Shown here: piece by piece, positions 53,538 through 61,277 of the stretch | How positions within the stretch are numbered: position 1 is the first letter of the stretch | Layout of the letters: the number at the start of each line of letters is the position of its first letter | Made by a program: the position numbers and the translations under genes | Notes under the pieces: model-generated | What the model was told of the DNA's origin: nothing | What the model saw: the letters and a program-made list of their open reading frames with translations, nothing else | Database searches by the model: none | Assembly: GCF_000253295.1 (NCBI RefSeq) | Contig: NC_015717.1 | Coordinates: 434,001 to 498,000, forward strand | DNA length: 64,000 bases | Direction of reading: 5' to 3' | Source of the DNA: Hyphomicrobium sp. MC1 | GTDB lineage: Bacteria; Pseudomonadota; Alphaproteobacteria; Rhizobiales; Hyphomicrobiaceae

Positions 53538-54559
53538 CTTTCTTCGGGATTGAATTCGATCGCCGAACAGCTTTGCTCGCCGGCGCGCTGGCACTGACCA
53601 TTGCCGCGATGATCGGCTTCCATCTCGTGCGCAACCAGCGCATCGCCGACGTTTTGGCAATCATAGATATCACCGGTAGCATGAACACGCGCGACATGGG
53701 AGACCCGCGCGGATCGCAGGATCGGCTCGAATCCGCCAAGACTGCGCTCGTCAATCTGATGCAGGATCTTCCCTGCGACTCACGTCTCGGTCTCGGCGTC
53801 TTTACGGAGCGCATTTCGTATCTCCTCTTCGATCCGGCCGAGATCTGCGCCAACTACGATGCACTCGAAGGAGCAATCTCAGATCTCGATTGGCGCATGG
53901 CGTGGGCAGGCGACAGCTATATCGCCCTGGGTCTCTATTCGGGCATCGACATCGCTCAGAGTTTGAAATCTGATCTTCTATTTCTGACTGACGGACATGA
54001 AGCGCCGCCTCTGCCCTTCACGGGCGTTCCGGAATTCGATGGCAAGCCGGGTGCTGTAAAAGGCTTGATTGTCGGCGTCGGAGGAACGGAAAAAACACCG
54101 ATCCCGAAATTCGATGACGAGGGACGGCAAGCCGGCGTTTACAGCGAAACTGACGTTCCGCAGGACAATCGAATCGGCGCGCCGCCGCCAGATGCCGAGA
54201 CGCGCGAAGGATACAATCCGCGCAACGCTCCTTTTGGCGCCATGCCCGCGACCGGCGACGAACAATTGTCGTCGGTAAGAACCGCACATCTGGAAGACCT
54301 CGCGCGACGTACCGGCCTGCAATACGCCGAGCTTCAGCACGTCAATTCGCTGGCGCCGCGTCTTCTCTCGGCGACGGAACCTCGGCTCGTGCCGGTGGAT
54401 ACGAATATGTCTTACGTTCCCGCGCTCGCGGCGCTGCTGCTGCTGCTCGCACTCTACGCATTTTCATTGTTCGAGACGGTGCGTTTTCCCAGTCCCCGCC
54501 ACCTCTTGAAGTTCGGTTTTACGTCCCATCCCAAAGGAGCTTTGGTTTATGGCAATTAA
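53534..54559 (+). CDS. mxaL: MxaL, VWA-domain membrane protein
   Basis: 341 residues. N-terminal membrane helix (about 12-28), VWA domain with MIDAS DITGSM (about 44-49) and FLTDGHE as a later metal-site loop, and a C-terminal hydrophobic helix (about 297-316). Second BatA-like protein of the operon. ATGA overlap with mxaK. It shares with MxaA and MxaK the role of making calcium-loaded enzyme. Confidence 0.9.
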   Translation: MTFFGIEFDRRTALLAGALALTIAAMIGFHLVRNQRIADVLAIIDITGSMNTRDMGDPRGSQDRLESAKTALVNLMQDLPCDSRLGLGVFTERISYLLFDPAEICANYDALEGAISDLDWRMAWAGDSYIALGLYSGIDIAQSLKSDLLFLTDGHEAPPLPFTGVPEFDGKPGAVKGLIVGVGGTEKTPIPKFDDEGRQAGVYSETDVPQDNRIGAPPPDAETREGYNPRNAPFGAMPATGDEQLSSVRTAHLEDLARRTGLQYAELQHVNSLAPRLLSATEPRLVPVDTNMSYVPALAALLLLLALYAFSLFETVRFPSPRHLLKFGFTSHPKGALVYGN

Positions 54560-55085
54560 GTTACGTCCACTTCTCGTTATCGCTGCTGTTCTTTCGTTCT
54601 CGAGTGCTGCGTGGGCGCATGGTCCGACGCCACAAAAAGTGGATGAGAAAATTACGATTTCCGCCCCACCTGCTGACGTCTGGAAAATCGTGAAAGACTT
54701 TGCGTCCATCGGGACGTGGCACCCATGGGTCACGAATATCAAGGTCGAAGGGAGCGGCGACGACACGACCCGAACGTTGACGCTCAAGTCTGGCGGAACG
54801 CTCATCGACAGCCTTGATGCCATCGACGACAAGGCGATGGAGATCGACTACCGCCTGCAAAACGAAGACCTCAAGGCGCTCGCGGTCAGTTCGTATTCCG
54901 ATGCGATTACCGTGCAGCCTGCTGCCGGGGGCGGTAGCGAGGTCGAGTGGATATCGCGTCTCTATCGCTTCGATACCGGCAACGAACCGGCGGACGATCA
55001 GAATGACGAAGCGGCCGTAAAGGGATCAACCGCATACATCAAAGCCGGGCTCGCAGGCCTGAAGGCGAAAGTTGAAGGTAAATGA
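54549..55085 (+). CDS. mxaD: MxaD, periplasmic SRPBCC-fold protein
   Basis: 178 residues with a signal peptide ending AWA (about 23). The mature domain matches the polyketide-cyclase/START-like family: ISAPPADVWKIVKDFASIGTWHPW (in part ADVWKIVKDF) and SEVEWISRLYRFD. MxaD is reported to help MxaF interact with cytochrome cL. Its start lies in the end of mxaL with AAAGGAG upstream, and its stop overlaps the next gene as ATGA. Confidence 0.93.
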   Translation: MAIKLRPLLVIAAVLSFSSAAWAHGPTPQKVDEKITISAPPADVWKIVKDFASIGTWHPWVTNIKVEGSGDDTTRTLTLKSGGTLIDSLDAIDDKAMEIDYRLQNEDLKALAVSSYSDAITVQPAAGGGSEVEWISRLYRFDTGNEPADDQNDEAAVKGSTAYIKAGLAGLKAKVEGK

Positions 55086-56047
55086 GGGCACGTCTTCCCG
55101 TCGCTGCCCTTTTGAGCACCATCGTCATTGCGCTGAAAGGCGCAGTGGCGATGGCCTCACCGCAAAGCGTTTACGTTCTCAGTCAAGACGACGGCATTCT
55201 TTCTGTCATCGATACGACCTCTGATGAAATCGCGGCGAAGGTCGCCATTACCGGCAAGCCGGCAGCCTTCACGATCGATGCGAGATCACACAAAGCCTTC
55301 GCAACGCTTCCCGACAGCGGCGAGATTGCCGTCATCGATCTCGGCCGGCGCGCACTCTTGGCTACCCTGAAGGTCGGCGGCCAGCCATTCGGCATTGCGT
55401 CCGACAATGCGGGTCGCCTTTTTGTAGGCGACTGGAGCGCCAATCGCATTTCCATCGTCGATGAGACGACCGGCGCGGCTGAAGCGACGTTTGCCGTTGG
55501 GCGCTCGCCGGCTCATCTCGTTGCGACGGGAGACGGCAGACGGCTTTTCGTTGCCGACCGTGAATCGAACAATGTCGCAGTCATCGACACAAAGAATCTC
55601 AAAATTCTGGCGAAAATTCCCGTCGGCCGCGCGCCGTTCGCATTGGCAATAAGTCCGGATAAAAAACGACTGGCGGTCGCCAACGTCCAAGCCGCGACGC
55701 TGTCGATCATCGATACGAACACTCTGAAGATCGTCTCGACGCCTGCGACACGTTCGATGCCCTATGGCGTGACCATCACCGACGACAATTCAGAAATCCT
55801 CGTTTCCAACCAACACGGCGGAACCGTCTCGATCTTCAATGCGCAAACGTATGCACCGCGCGCCGAGATCAAGGTCGGGCGCTATCCGGAAGGCGTGGCC
55901 GTGCTGCACAATGGGAGAAAAGCCTATGTGGCGAACTGGTTTTCAAACACCATTTCAGTTCTCGATCTTGCCAGCAATGTCGAGATCAAGAAGATCAAAT
56001 GTCCTAGCGGACCGCGGATGGTTCTTGCCGGCGCTGTGGAACATTAG
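55082..56047 (+). CDS. mxaE: Secreted YVTN beta-propeller protein, MxaE-like
   Basis: 321 residues with a signal peptide (about 1-25). Seven or so repeats of the YVTN type (VYVLSQDDGILSVIDTTS in part DGILSVIDT, GRLFVGDWSANRIS, RRLFVADRESNNVAV, KRLAVANVQAATLS, EILVSNQHGGTVS, KAYVANWFSNTIS). It follows mxaD at the place of mxaE in Methylorubrum extorquens. Function unknown. The symbol is assigned by position and general type, so is less sure than for mxaF-D. Confidence 0.75.
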   Translation: MRARLPVAALLSTIVIALKGAVAMASPQSVYVLSQDDGILSVIDTTSDEIAAKVAITGKPAAFTIDARSHKAFATLPDSGEIAVIDLGRRALLATLKVGGQPFGIASDNAGRLFVGDWSANRISIVDETTGAAEATFAVGRSPAHLVATGDGRRLFVADRESNNVAVIDTKNLKILAKIPVGRAPFALAISPDKKRLAVANVQAATLSIIDTNTLKIVSTPATRSMPYGVTITDDNSEILVSNQHGGTVSIFNAQTYAPRAEIKVGRYPEGVAVLHNGRKAYVANWFSNTISVLDLASNVEIKKIKCPSGPRMVLAGAVEH

Positions 56048-56366
56048 CGCCATCGCGCTTACCATCGTGGTTGCAGCTGGAGCAGCACCCAGCACCGGCC
56101 ATGCTGAATTGCTCTGTGGCGCGATGGTCAAAAGCGGCGTTGCATCGGGCAAGACCGAAGCCGAAGCCAAATCCGCCGCGACGACATGGTGGACATCCCG
56201 CGCCGGTGCGCTCGGCGAGGGGTATCAAGAGTGGGACCACGCGAAGAACAAATCCGTCTCGTGCCACGTGGGACCTTTCAACACGTTCAAATGCCGTGCG
56301 TCTGCAGAGCCACGCCGACCCGACAACAGCAAGCCGGCCGCCTCCCCGAGCAGTAAGCATCTTTAG
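55977..56366 (+). CDS. mxaH: Small secreted protein, MxaH-like
   Basis: 129 residues starting inside the mxaE end in another frame (71-base overlap). A signal-like hydrophobic stretch (about 20-41, ALTIVVAAGAAPSTGHA) is followed by ELLCGAMVKSG, KTEAEAKSAATTWWTSRAG (in part AKSAATTWWTSRA), VSCHVGPFNTFKCRASAEP and a Lys/Pro-rich tail. Two or three Cys could form disulfides. An alternative TTG start at 56025 leaves only the signal peptide. The assignment rests on being the last gene of the operon. Confidence 0.6.
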   Translation: MSRSRRSNVLADRGWFLPALWNISAIALTIVVAAGAAPSTGHAELLCGAMVKSGVASGKTEAEAKSAATTWWTSRAGALGEGYQEWDHAKNKSVSCHVGPFNTFKCRASAEPRRPDNSKPAASPSSKHL

Positions 56367-56390
56367 CTGTACGGCTTCGTCCAAGAGGGA

Positions 56391-56774
56391 TCAGAGCTCG
56401 CTGAAGGTCCTGGTCGATTGCATCGAGCCGAAGTAGGTGCCGGTCCAACGTTCGACCTTCTCTGGTAAGAAAATAAAGCTCTGCATCTTATAGACGAGGC
56501 CGTTGCTCATCACGGTTTCGTCTTTCACTGGAATGGCGTTAGCGGGAAGAAAGTAGGCGCAGGTCTGTTTGCCAACGACCTTGTTCACCTCATTGGCTGC
56601 GATCTCTTCCGAGTCGCCCGCAGCTTCCCGCTGAAGAAAAGCGACCTGCTCGTGCTTTTGACCGCAGAAATAGCCTGAGACCCGGACCGGGTCATCGGCG
56701 CGAGCGGGGCCTGTGGCGCAAAGGGTGATGGTTGAAAGAAGGAGAGCAATCCGCGAAATGCTTACGAGGGGCAT
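56391..56774 (-). CDS. Small secreted protein downstream of lanmodulin
   Basis: 127 residues from ATG 56774, which has GGAG six bases upstream. Signal peptide ending ARA (about 26). Mature part contains SGYFCGQKHEQVAFL, a Cys in KQTCAYFLPAN and VYKMQSFIFLPEKVERWTG (in part FIFLPEKVERW). I recognise no family. It lies 204 bases after the lanmodulin gene on the same strand, convergent with mxaH, so it may be part of the metal-related regulon. No EF-hand is present. Confidence 0.7.
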   Translation of the reverse strand: MPLVSISRIALLLSTITLCATGPARADDPVRVSGYFCGQKHEQVAFLQREAAGDSEEIAANEVNKVVGKQTCAYFLPANAIPVKDETVMSNGLVYKMQSFIFLPEKVERWTGTYFGSMQSTRTFSEL

Positions 56775-56943
56775 GGGCTTCTCCAAAAGGCTAAGCGTTC
56801 ACAACCTGGGTGAACCCAAACCTCGAGCGCGCCTCCGAGACCCTTCTTCTCAATTTCCTGAAAGCGTGAGGGAAGAATCGGTAGATCTCAACTGCAGCGG
56901 AGTCACATGCGTCTCGAAATCTCAGTGCACACACAGGAAAAGA

Positions 56944-56981
56944 GGCTGCCTGGCCGCGACTTGCATGCGATCCAGACAGCC
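56944..56981 (-). terminator. Terminator-like hairpin after lanM
   Basis: Minus-strand GGCTGTCTGG (56981-56972) pairs with CCAGGCAGCC (56953-56944) apart from one mismatch, giving a 10-bp stem with an 18-base loop, followed by TCTTTTCC. It starts 9 bases past the lanM stop. Confidence 0.5.
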
Positions 56982-56989
56982 GAGGAAAT

Positions 56990-57397
56990 TTACTCAACAA
57001 GAAGCAGGAATGATTTCCCGGCATCCGAGGCTAGTTCTTTGTCGTCGAGCGTGCCGTCACTATCGGGATCAGCCGCCTTGAAGCGCTCTACGACGATCGC
57101 GTCGTATTCGTTCTGATCGAGCGTGCCGTCGTTGTCGGGGTCAGCAGCTTTCAGACCGGCTTCGTCAACGCGGCCGGACAGCTCTTTGCCATCAAGGGTT
57201 CCGTCCTTGTCGGGGTCGAGCTTGGTAAAGAGTTTTGCCGCGGCAGTTTTGGCTTCTGGCACATCGACCGTGCCGTCGTTGTCGGGATCAAGCGCGGTCA
57301 GAGATGCTGAAGCGGCGATGGCCGGGTGTGCATAGTGAACGGATGCCAATGCGGCGCCGGCCACCAGTGCTGCGACACCCAATAATCCAAATTTCAT
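56990..57397 (-). CDS. lanM: Lanmodulin (periplasmic lanthanide-binding EF-hand protein)
   Basis: 135 residues with a signal peptide (about 1-29). Four EF-hand loops are at 37-48 (DPDNDGTVDVPE), 61-72 (DPDKDGTLDGKE), 86-97 (DPDNDGTLDQNE) and 110-121 (DPDSDGTLDDKE). Each has Pro at position 2, acidic residues at 1, 3, 5, 9 and 12, and loops are only 12-13 residues apart. These are the diagnostic properties of lanmodulin from Methylorubrum extorquens, which binds lanthanides with very high affinity. Start ATG 57397 has GGAGGAG about nine bases upstream. It lies beside mxaB and the mxa operon. Confidence 0.95.
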   Translation of the reverse strand: MKFGLLGVAALVAGAALASVHYAHPAIAASASLTALDPDNDGTVDVPEAKTAAAKLFTKLDPDKDGTLDGKELSGRVDEAGLKAADPDNDGTLDQNEYDAIVVERFKAADPDSDGTLDDKELASDAGKSFLLLVE

Positions 57398-57513
57398 TTC
57401 GAAAAACTCCTCCATGGGCGATACGAAACGGCCCCCGTTTCGAAAGTCGTTCCTTAAGCTCAGAGGATTACTTCCCTCCGAGATGCGATACTGACAGCAC
57501 GCTAACAGAGGAC

Positions 57514-57565
57514 AATTTCCCGAATTAAGGTGATAAATAGGAAGAAATTTCAGGAATTATTTCCC
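57514..57565. repeat. Repeated (A/T)TTTCCC motif in the lanM upstream region
   Basis: AATTTCCC (57514-57521) and ATTTCCC (57559-57565) occur about 44 bases apart, near four helical turns, in the 213-base gap between mxaB and lanM. A CGAAACG/CGTTTCG hairpin (57424-57430 and 57436-57442) lies nearer the lanM start. Related GGGA(T/A)AAAAT-type elements precede mxaB. Regulatory role is inferred only. Confidence 0.35.
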
Positions 57566-57610
57566 AAATCGCCGTCCGGCTCGGCGAATATCGCAAACGC
57601 TCGGCAGCTT

Positions 57611-58228
57611 TCAGATCAGCTTCATTTCAAGGGCAATACGGACCATTTCGGTCGATGTGCGGGCGCCGAGCTTTTTCCTCAGGATCGCGCAATCCGATGC
57701 GACGGTCTTATAGGACACGGAAATATCGTTGGCGATTTCGGCCATGCTCCGGCCGCGGGCCAGCATTCGCAGGACGAGCTGCTCGCGCTCGCTGAGAAGC
57801 GTTTCTGTTTGATGGTTTTGTGCCCGGAGCAGCGCCATCTCCTGCACGAGATCATCCGAGATCCACGTATCGCCGCGCGCGACCGCCAGCACGGCCTCGC
57901 GCAGATCGGTCGAGCCACCGGTCTTGCTGACGTAGCCTCTTGCGCCGGCCTGGATCGCCTGAATCGCAAGGATCGGCGTATCGCTCATCGAGAAGACGAC
58001 GATGCGGGCTTCGTGGTCGTGGCCGACGAATTCACGTGTCAGCTCAAGGCCCGAGCCGTCCGGAAGATTGATGTCGATGATCGTCACATCAGGATCTTCG
58101 CGTGGCATTGCGAGCCGCGCTTCTGCTGCCGTTCGCGCTTCGACGATCGCCATCCCATCGATTTGAGAAAAGAGCGCTCGGCAGCCGGATATGACGATCG
58201 GATGATCCTCGACGATGAGAAGCTTCAC
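57611..58228 (-). CDS. mxaB: MxaB-like response regulator (LuxR/FixJ type)
   Basis: 205 residues. Receiver with IVEDHPIVISG, Asp52 (VTIIDINLPDG) and Lys in GYVSKTGGS. C-terminal helix-turn-helix LSEREQLVLRMLARGRSMAEIA (in part LVLRMLARGRS) and VSYKTVASDCAILRKKLGA (in part VSYKTVASDC). No kinase is next to it. In Methylorubrum extorquens the orphan regulator MxaB lies at the end of the mxa cluster and is needed for mxa transcription, so the name is likely by place and type. Confidence 0.8.
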   Translation of the reverse strand: MKLLIVEDHPIVISGCRALFSQIDGMAIVEARTAAEARLAMPREDPDVTIIDINLPDGSGLELTREFVGHDHEARIVVFSMSDTPILAIQAIQAGARGYVSKTGGSTDLREAVLAVARGDTWISDDLVQEMALLRAQNHQTETLLSEREQLVLRMLARGRSMAEIANDISVSYKTVASDCAILRKKLGARTSTEMVRIALEMKLI

Positions 58229-58311
58229 GGTTGGTCGCGCTCACCTCAAGCACCCGAGCCCAAGCCGTTCTAGCGAGCGAGAACCGATTATCAATGCCGA
58301 TTTTGAAGGGA

Positions 58312-58342
58312 TTTTTTCCCACGATATGTCGAATTTTATCCC
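58312..58342. promoter_or_regulatory. Direct repeat upstream of mxaB
   Basis: TTTTTTCCC (58312-58320) and TTTTATCCC (58334-58342) are spaced 22 bases apart, two helical turns, at 84-114 bases before the mxaB start. They resemble the elements in front of lanM and could be a binding site for a two-component regulator. Confidence 0.35.
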
Positions 58343-58468
58343 ATGCCGCCTGATCGGCAATGATTGCCGACGTCATATGATGAGAGGTTTCTGTTGCCGG
58401 CGAAATCACCCGGATATGTGCAAACGGCGGAGCAGGAAAATGACTCCCAGAAATCCTGGGAAATCGTA

Positions 58469-58502
58469 CGCCGGGCGTTCCGATGAATTCGGTCGCCCGG
58501 CG
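58469..58502 (-). terminator. Terminator-like hairpin after the secreted EF-hand gene
   Basis: CGCCGGGCG (58469-58477) and CGCCCGGCG (58494-58502) form a perfect 9-bp stem with an inner CCGA/TCGG pair. It begins 20 bases past the gene stop. A second small repeat TCCCAG/CTGGGA follows at 58445-58461. No clear T run is present. Confidence 0.5.
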
Positions 58503-58522
58503 CGAAATAAAAGTACAGGCTG

Positions 58523-58831
58523 TTAGTACTGCTTCGGGCACCAAGATTCCGAAGACGATTTGCACCCTTCAGGGAATGCCTTCACCATCTTCTGGGCGGT
58601 CACCCATTCGTCCGTATCGACGCTGTTGTTCGAGTCTGCGTCCATTGCCGTGAAGGTAGGGGCTGGATCAATCTTGAGCTTCGTCCAGTTTGCTTCCCAC
58701 TCCGTGCGGCTGATGGAGCCGTTGCCATCGGTGTCGATCATCTTGAACTTCTCGCCCCATTCGTCCGCCGACGCATAAACGGTGGAGGCGAGGACAAATG
58801 TGGCCGCTACGGCCGCCAGTCTCTTGAGCAT
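58523..58831 (-). CDS. Secreted EF-hand calcium-binding protein
   Basis: 102 residues with a signal peptide (MLKRLAAVAATFVLAS, cleavage near YAS, about 20). Two EF-hand loops DTDGNGSISRTE (about 32-43) and DADSNNSVDTDE (about 63-74), each followed by Trp. They lack the Pro-2 of lanmodulin and follow the ordinary calmodulin pattern, so calcium is the likely ligand. Two Cys lie in the C-terminal tail (EGCKSS, SWCPKQY). Start ATG 58831 is preceded by GGGAG. It sits next to mxaB and lanM. Confidence 0.85.
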   Translation of the reverse strand: MLKRLAAVAATFVLASTVYASADEWGEKFKMIDTDGNGSISRTEWEANWTKLKIDPAPTFTAMDADSNNSVDTDEWVTAQKMVKAFPEGCKSSSESWCPKQY

Positions 58832-60042
58832 GGTGTTTACTCCCAATCTTATTGCTTTTTCTGCTTGTCGCACGGTGGCGTAGCCGAGTGCCACGGCGCG
58901 TACCAAGCAACACGCGGCGAGAGCGCACAGGCAATGGCATGCGTGGCAATTCTGGATGGGAGAGTTGGTAAGTGCGGACGGGACGCGTGTTCAGCGAGGA
59001 CGCGTAAAGCGATTATTGGTGCTGAAACCTGTGGCCGCTGACGTTCCATCCACAATCAAAGGATGCGAATTTGGCGAACGCAGATCACCCGAACGGGTTC
59101 TTTTGCTCGGTTCAATAACGACGCCGACGTCATCTAGCGCTGCTTCGGAATATACCTTCGAAGTCTGCTTCTGGCCCTTTTAGCCGACAAAGCCATGACG
59201 TCTGCATTTAGGTAAGCAGCAGACGTCCGCGGATAACTGGCAAACGACCAAGTCGGACGTTCTGCCGATATCCGCTATCTCGGCAAAGCCGCTCTCTTGC
59301 CCGAAGTCACGCCCAAAACGGTTCGTGTGAAATTTGTACGAAACCTGGATCCCACCTCATAAATCTGCATTGCAGAGCAGGCGGGCATCGAGCAGCAATT
59401 CGCCGAATGGCATCGGACGGCGCATGCGCACGTCTGCTTCTCACTAAAGAACAGACCGATGTCCCGCTTTCAGATTCAGAACGAGCGATGCGGATCGTGA
59501 AGCGAAGTCTCTTCGTGTCTAGAAAGAGATTTCGCTGCCCCATAACGCGAGAAGTTCGCTATCGCTCATAAGTCCCGCTGGTCGCAATGCCACCGCCAGT
59601 TACGAACAAGGAGACAAGCGCTGTACTTGAGCCGAAAGGATCGGCAATTCCGATTCACCAAGGGGCGTCGTCGGACACTTTCCTATGACGGGTTTGATAT
59701 CGAGCCCTGATTACACGCGTGTCACGTGATGCGAGAACCGGGCTGCTATGTCCGCTTCACTGCATCAGTACCGGCGCATGTCGGAAAAGATCGGGATGAG
59801 AGCGGCGTCGCCGACGGATGCGACAGCACATTGTGAGCTGCGAACATTACGACTTGCTTACGTCGCGCAATCAAAATTGGTGACGACATGCGCCACCATC
59901 TTCGTACGACAAGAGCCACAAGTGACTGGACTTGGCGCTGTGGTCGCTCCGCTACAGCGCGCGAAGCAGATTGTGTTAAGCACTTACTAGCTTCACTCGT
60001 CATCGTTTGCCGTCAAACCTTCATGTCTTGTTCGCGCACAAT
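58832..60042. other. Gene-poor region with repeated motifs and inverted repeats
   Basis: About 1.2 kb with only short, unconvincing ORFs in all frames. The motif GTCTGC(T/A)T occurs at about 59163, 59200 and 59430, and a TGTCCGCTTC-like form at about 59749. Such fragments look like debris of a repeat family or of degraded genes. A perfect inverted repeat lies at 59197-59227. I found no RNA gene here. Confidence 0.5.
59197..59227. repeat. Perfect inverted repeat in the gene-poor region
   Basis: GACGTCTGC (59197-59205) and GCAGACGTC (59219-59227) form a 9-bp stem with a 13-base loop. It contains one copy of the GTCTGC motif scattered through this stretch. Confidence 0.6.
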
Positions 60043-60372
60043 ATGAACTTCGTGAAAAATCGTCGGCACTTCATCCGAGCGAGTTTTTATTCGCTTCTGT
60101 TGTCCACTCCGGTTCACGGTACTGAAATTGGTGACAGCGTCAGTGCCGTTAGCAGATACGGCAATGGAACGATCACTGCTCCGATCAGACAGGATAAACT
60201 GGGATGGCAAGTGCAGCTGCCCGGAGGACAATGGGTATTTTGCCGGCGCAGTTGTTCGGAAACGCTCCGTGTCGAAACGATAGATTTCTTTGAATCGAAC
60301 CAAGCCGGCAACGGACAGCTCACAAACGAGTGCGGAATTTTTGGATGCCTGGATCTGAAATATCGCCAATGA
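60043..60372 (+). CDS. Small secreted protein of unknown function upstream of an OmpR pair
   Basis: 109 residues from ATG 60043 with a signal peptide (FYSLLLSTPVHG, about 13-25). Mature sequence GWQVQLPGGQWVFCRRSCSETLRVETIDFFE (in part VQLPGGQWVFCRRS) with two close Cys. It resembles short proteins found in Hyphomicrobiales genomes (recollection, not checked). The C-terminus has CGIFGCLDL, giving a further Cys pair. It lies 225 bases before a response regulator on the same strand. Function unknown. Confidence 0.65.
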   Translation: MNFVKNRRHFIRASFYSLLLSTPVHGTEIGDSVSAVSRYGNGTITAPIRQDKLGWQVQLPGGQWVFCRRSCSETLRVETIDFFESNQAGNGQLTNECGIFGCLDLKYRQ

Positions 60373-60597
60373 GACAAAGTTGGAGAGGCTCCGCCTAAGA
60401 TCATTTTTTTACAATTGTGACTTGTGTCAGACGCGTGCTGGAAAGCGCCCAAGAATAACAATTCTGTATTTTAAGGGCCGCATTTGCATCCCGTCCACGG
60501 GTTCATCAGGCACTGACGTCATCGCACTTCTGTTGGGCCGGAAAGGGGGCCGACCGCGGTCGCGGACGTGAATGCATTCGGGGATTCGGGGAAATGC

Positions 60598-61275
60598 ATG
60601 CGCTTGTTGATCGTAGAAGATAATGTGCGAATTGCTGAATACATAGGGACAGCACTTCGCGCTCAAGGATTTGCCGTCGATGCCGTAGGAACGGGCGCGG
60701 ATGGTGATGCCGCGATCGCGACGACATCCTACGACGCAGTTATTCTCGATCTTGGATTACCTGATATCGACGGCCTTACTTGGCTTGGCGCCGTTAGAAA
60801 GCAAGTCAATCAAGTTCCCATTCTCGTTCTAACTGCCCGAGACGCTTTACGCGATTTGGTGCAGGGGCTCGATTCTGGCGCAGACGACTATATGCGCAAG
60901 CCGTTCGAGGTCGATGAACTCGTTGCGCGCGTGCGCGCATTGCTGAGGCGGCCGAACCATACCATCGGGACGCATCTCGCTCACGGCAATCTCTCGCTCA
61001 ATACGAGCACGCGAGAAGTGCTCGTCGATGGCGTCGGGGTCGAAGTTGGAAAACGCGAATGCAGTGCACTTGAGCTTTTGCTCCGACGCGCGGGGCGGGT
61101 CGTTCCCAAGACGGCAATCGAGGAAGCGCTCTACAGCTTCGACGAGGAGCTTTCATCTAACGCAATCGAAGTTCTCATCCATCGTTTACGCAAACGCATG
61201 AGCGATGCCAACGCCAATGTCCATATCCACACATTGCGCGGAGTTGGGTATATTTTATCAAATTCCACGAACTAG
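60598..61275 (+). CDS. OmpR-family response regulator
   Basis: 225 residues. Receiver with IVEDNVRIAEYIG, Asp51 (VILDLGLPDIDG), Lys in YMRKPFEVDEL. The winged-helix output domain has SLNTSTREVLVDG, KRECSALELLLRRAGRVV (in part ECSALELLLRRA), SNAIEVLIHRLRKRM and TLRGVGYIL. ATG 60598 (MRLLIVEDN) is preferred over an earlier in-frame ATG. Two bases separate it from its sensor kinase. A candidate binding repeat is seen at 62789. Confidence 0.93.
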   Translation: MRLLIVEDNVRIAEYIGTALRAQGFAVDAVGTGADGDAAIATTSYDAVILDLGLPDIDGLTWLGAVRKQVNQVPILVLTARDALRDLVQGLDSGADDYMRKPFEVDELVARVRALLRRPNHTIGTHLAHGNLSLNTSTREVLVDGVGVEVGKRECSALELLLRRAGRVVPKTAIEEALYSFDEELSSNAIEVLIHRLRKRMSDANANVHIHTLRGVGYILSNSTN

Positions 61276-61277
61276 GC

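Noticed and set aside
58523..58831. Calling the second EF-hand protein a lanmodulin paralogue
   Set aside because: Its loops lack Pro at position 2, there are only two of them and they are spaced as in calmodulin-like proteins.
58956..59183. 75-codon plus-strand ORF in the gene-poor region
   Set aside because: No ribosome site, no signal or domain, and it ends in the repeat-like motif area.
59746..60003. Short overlapping ORFs on both strands (80 and 85 codons)
   Set aside because: Mutually overlapping, no ribosome sites and no coherent protein features.
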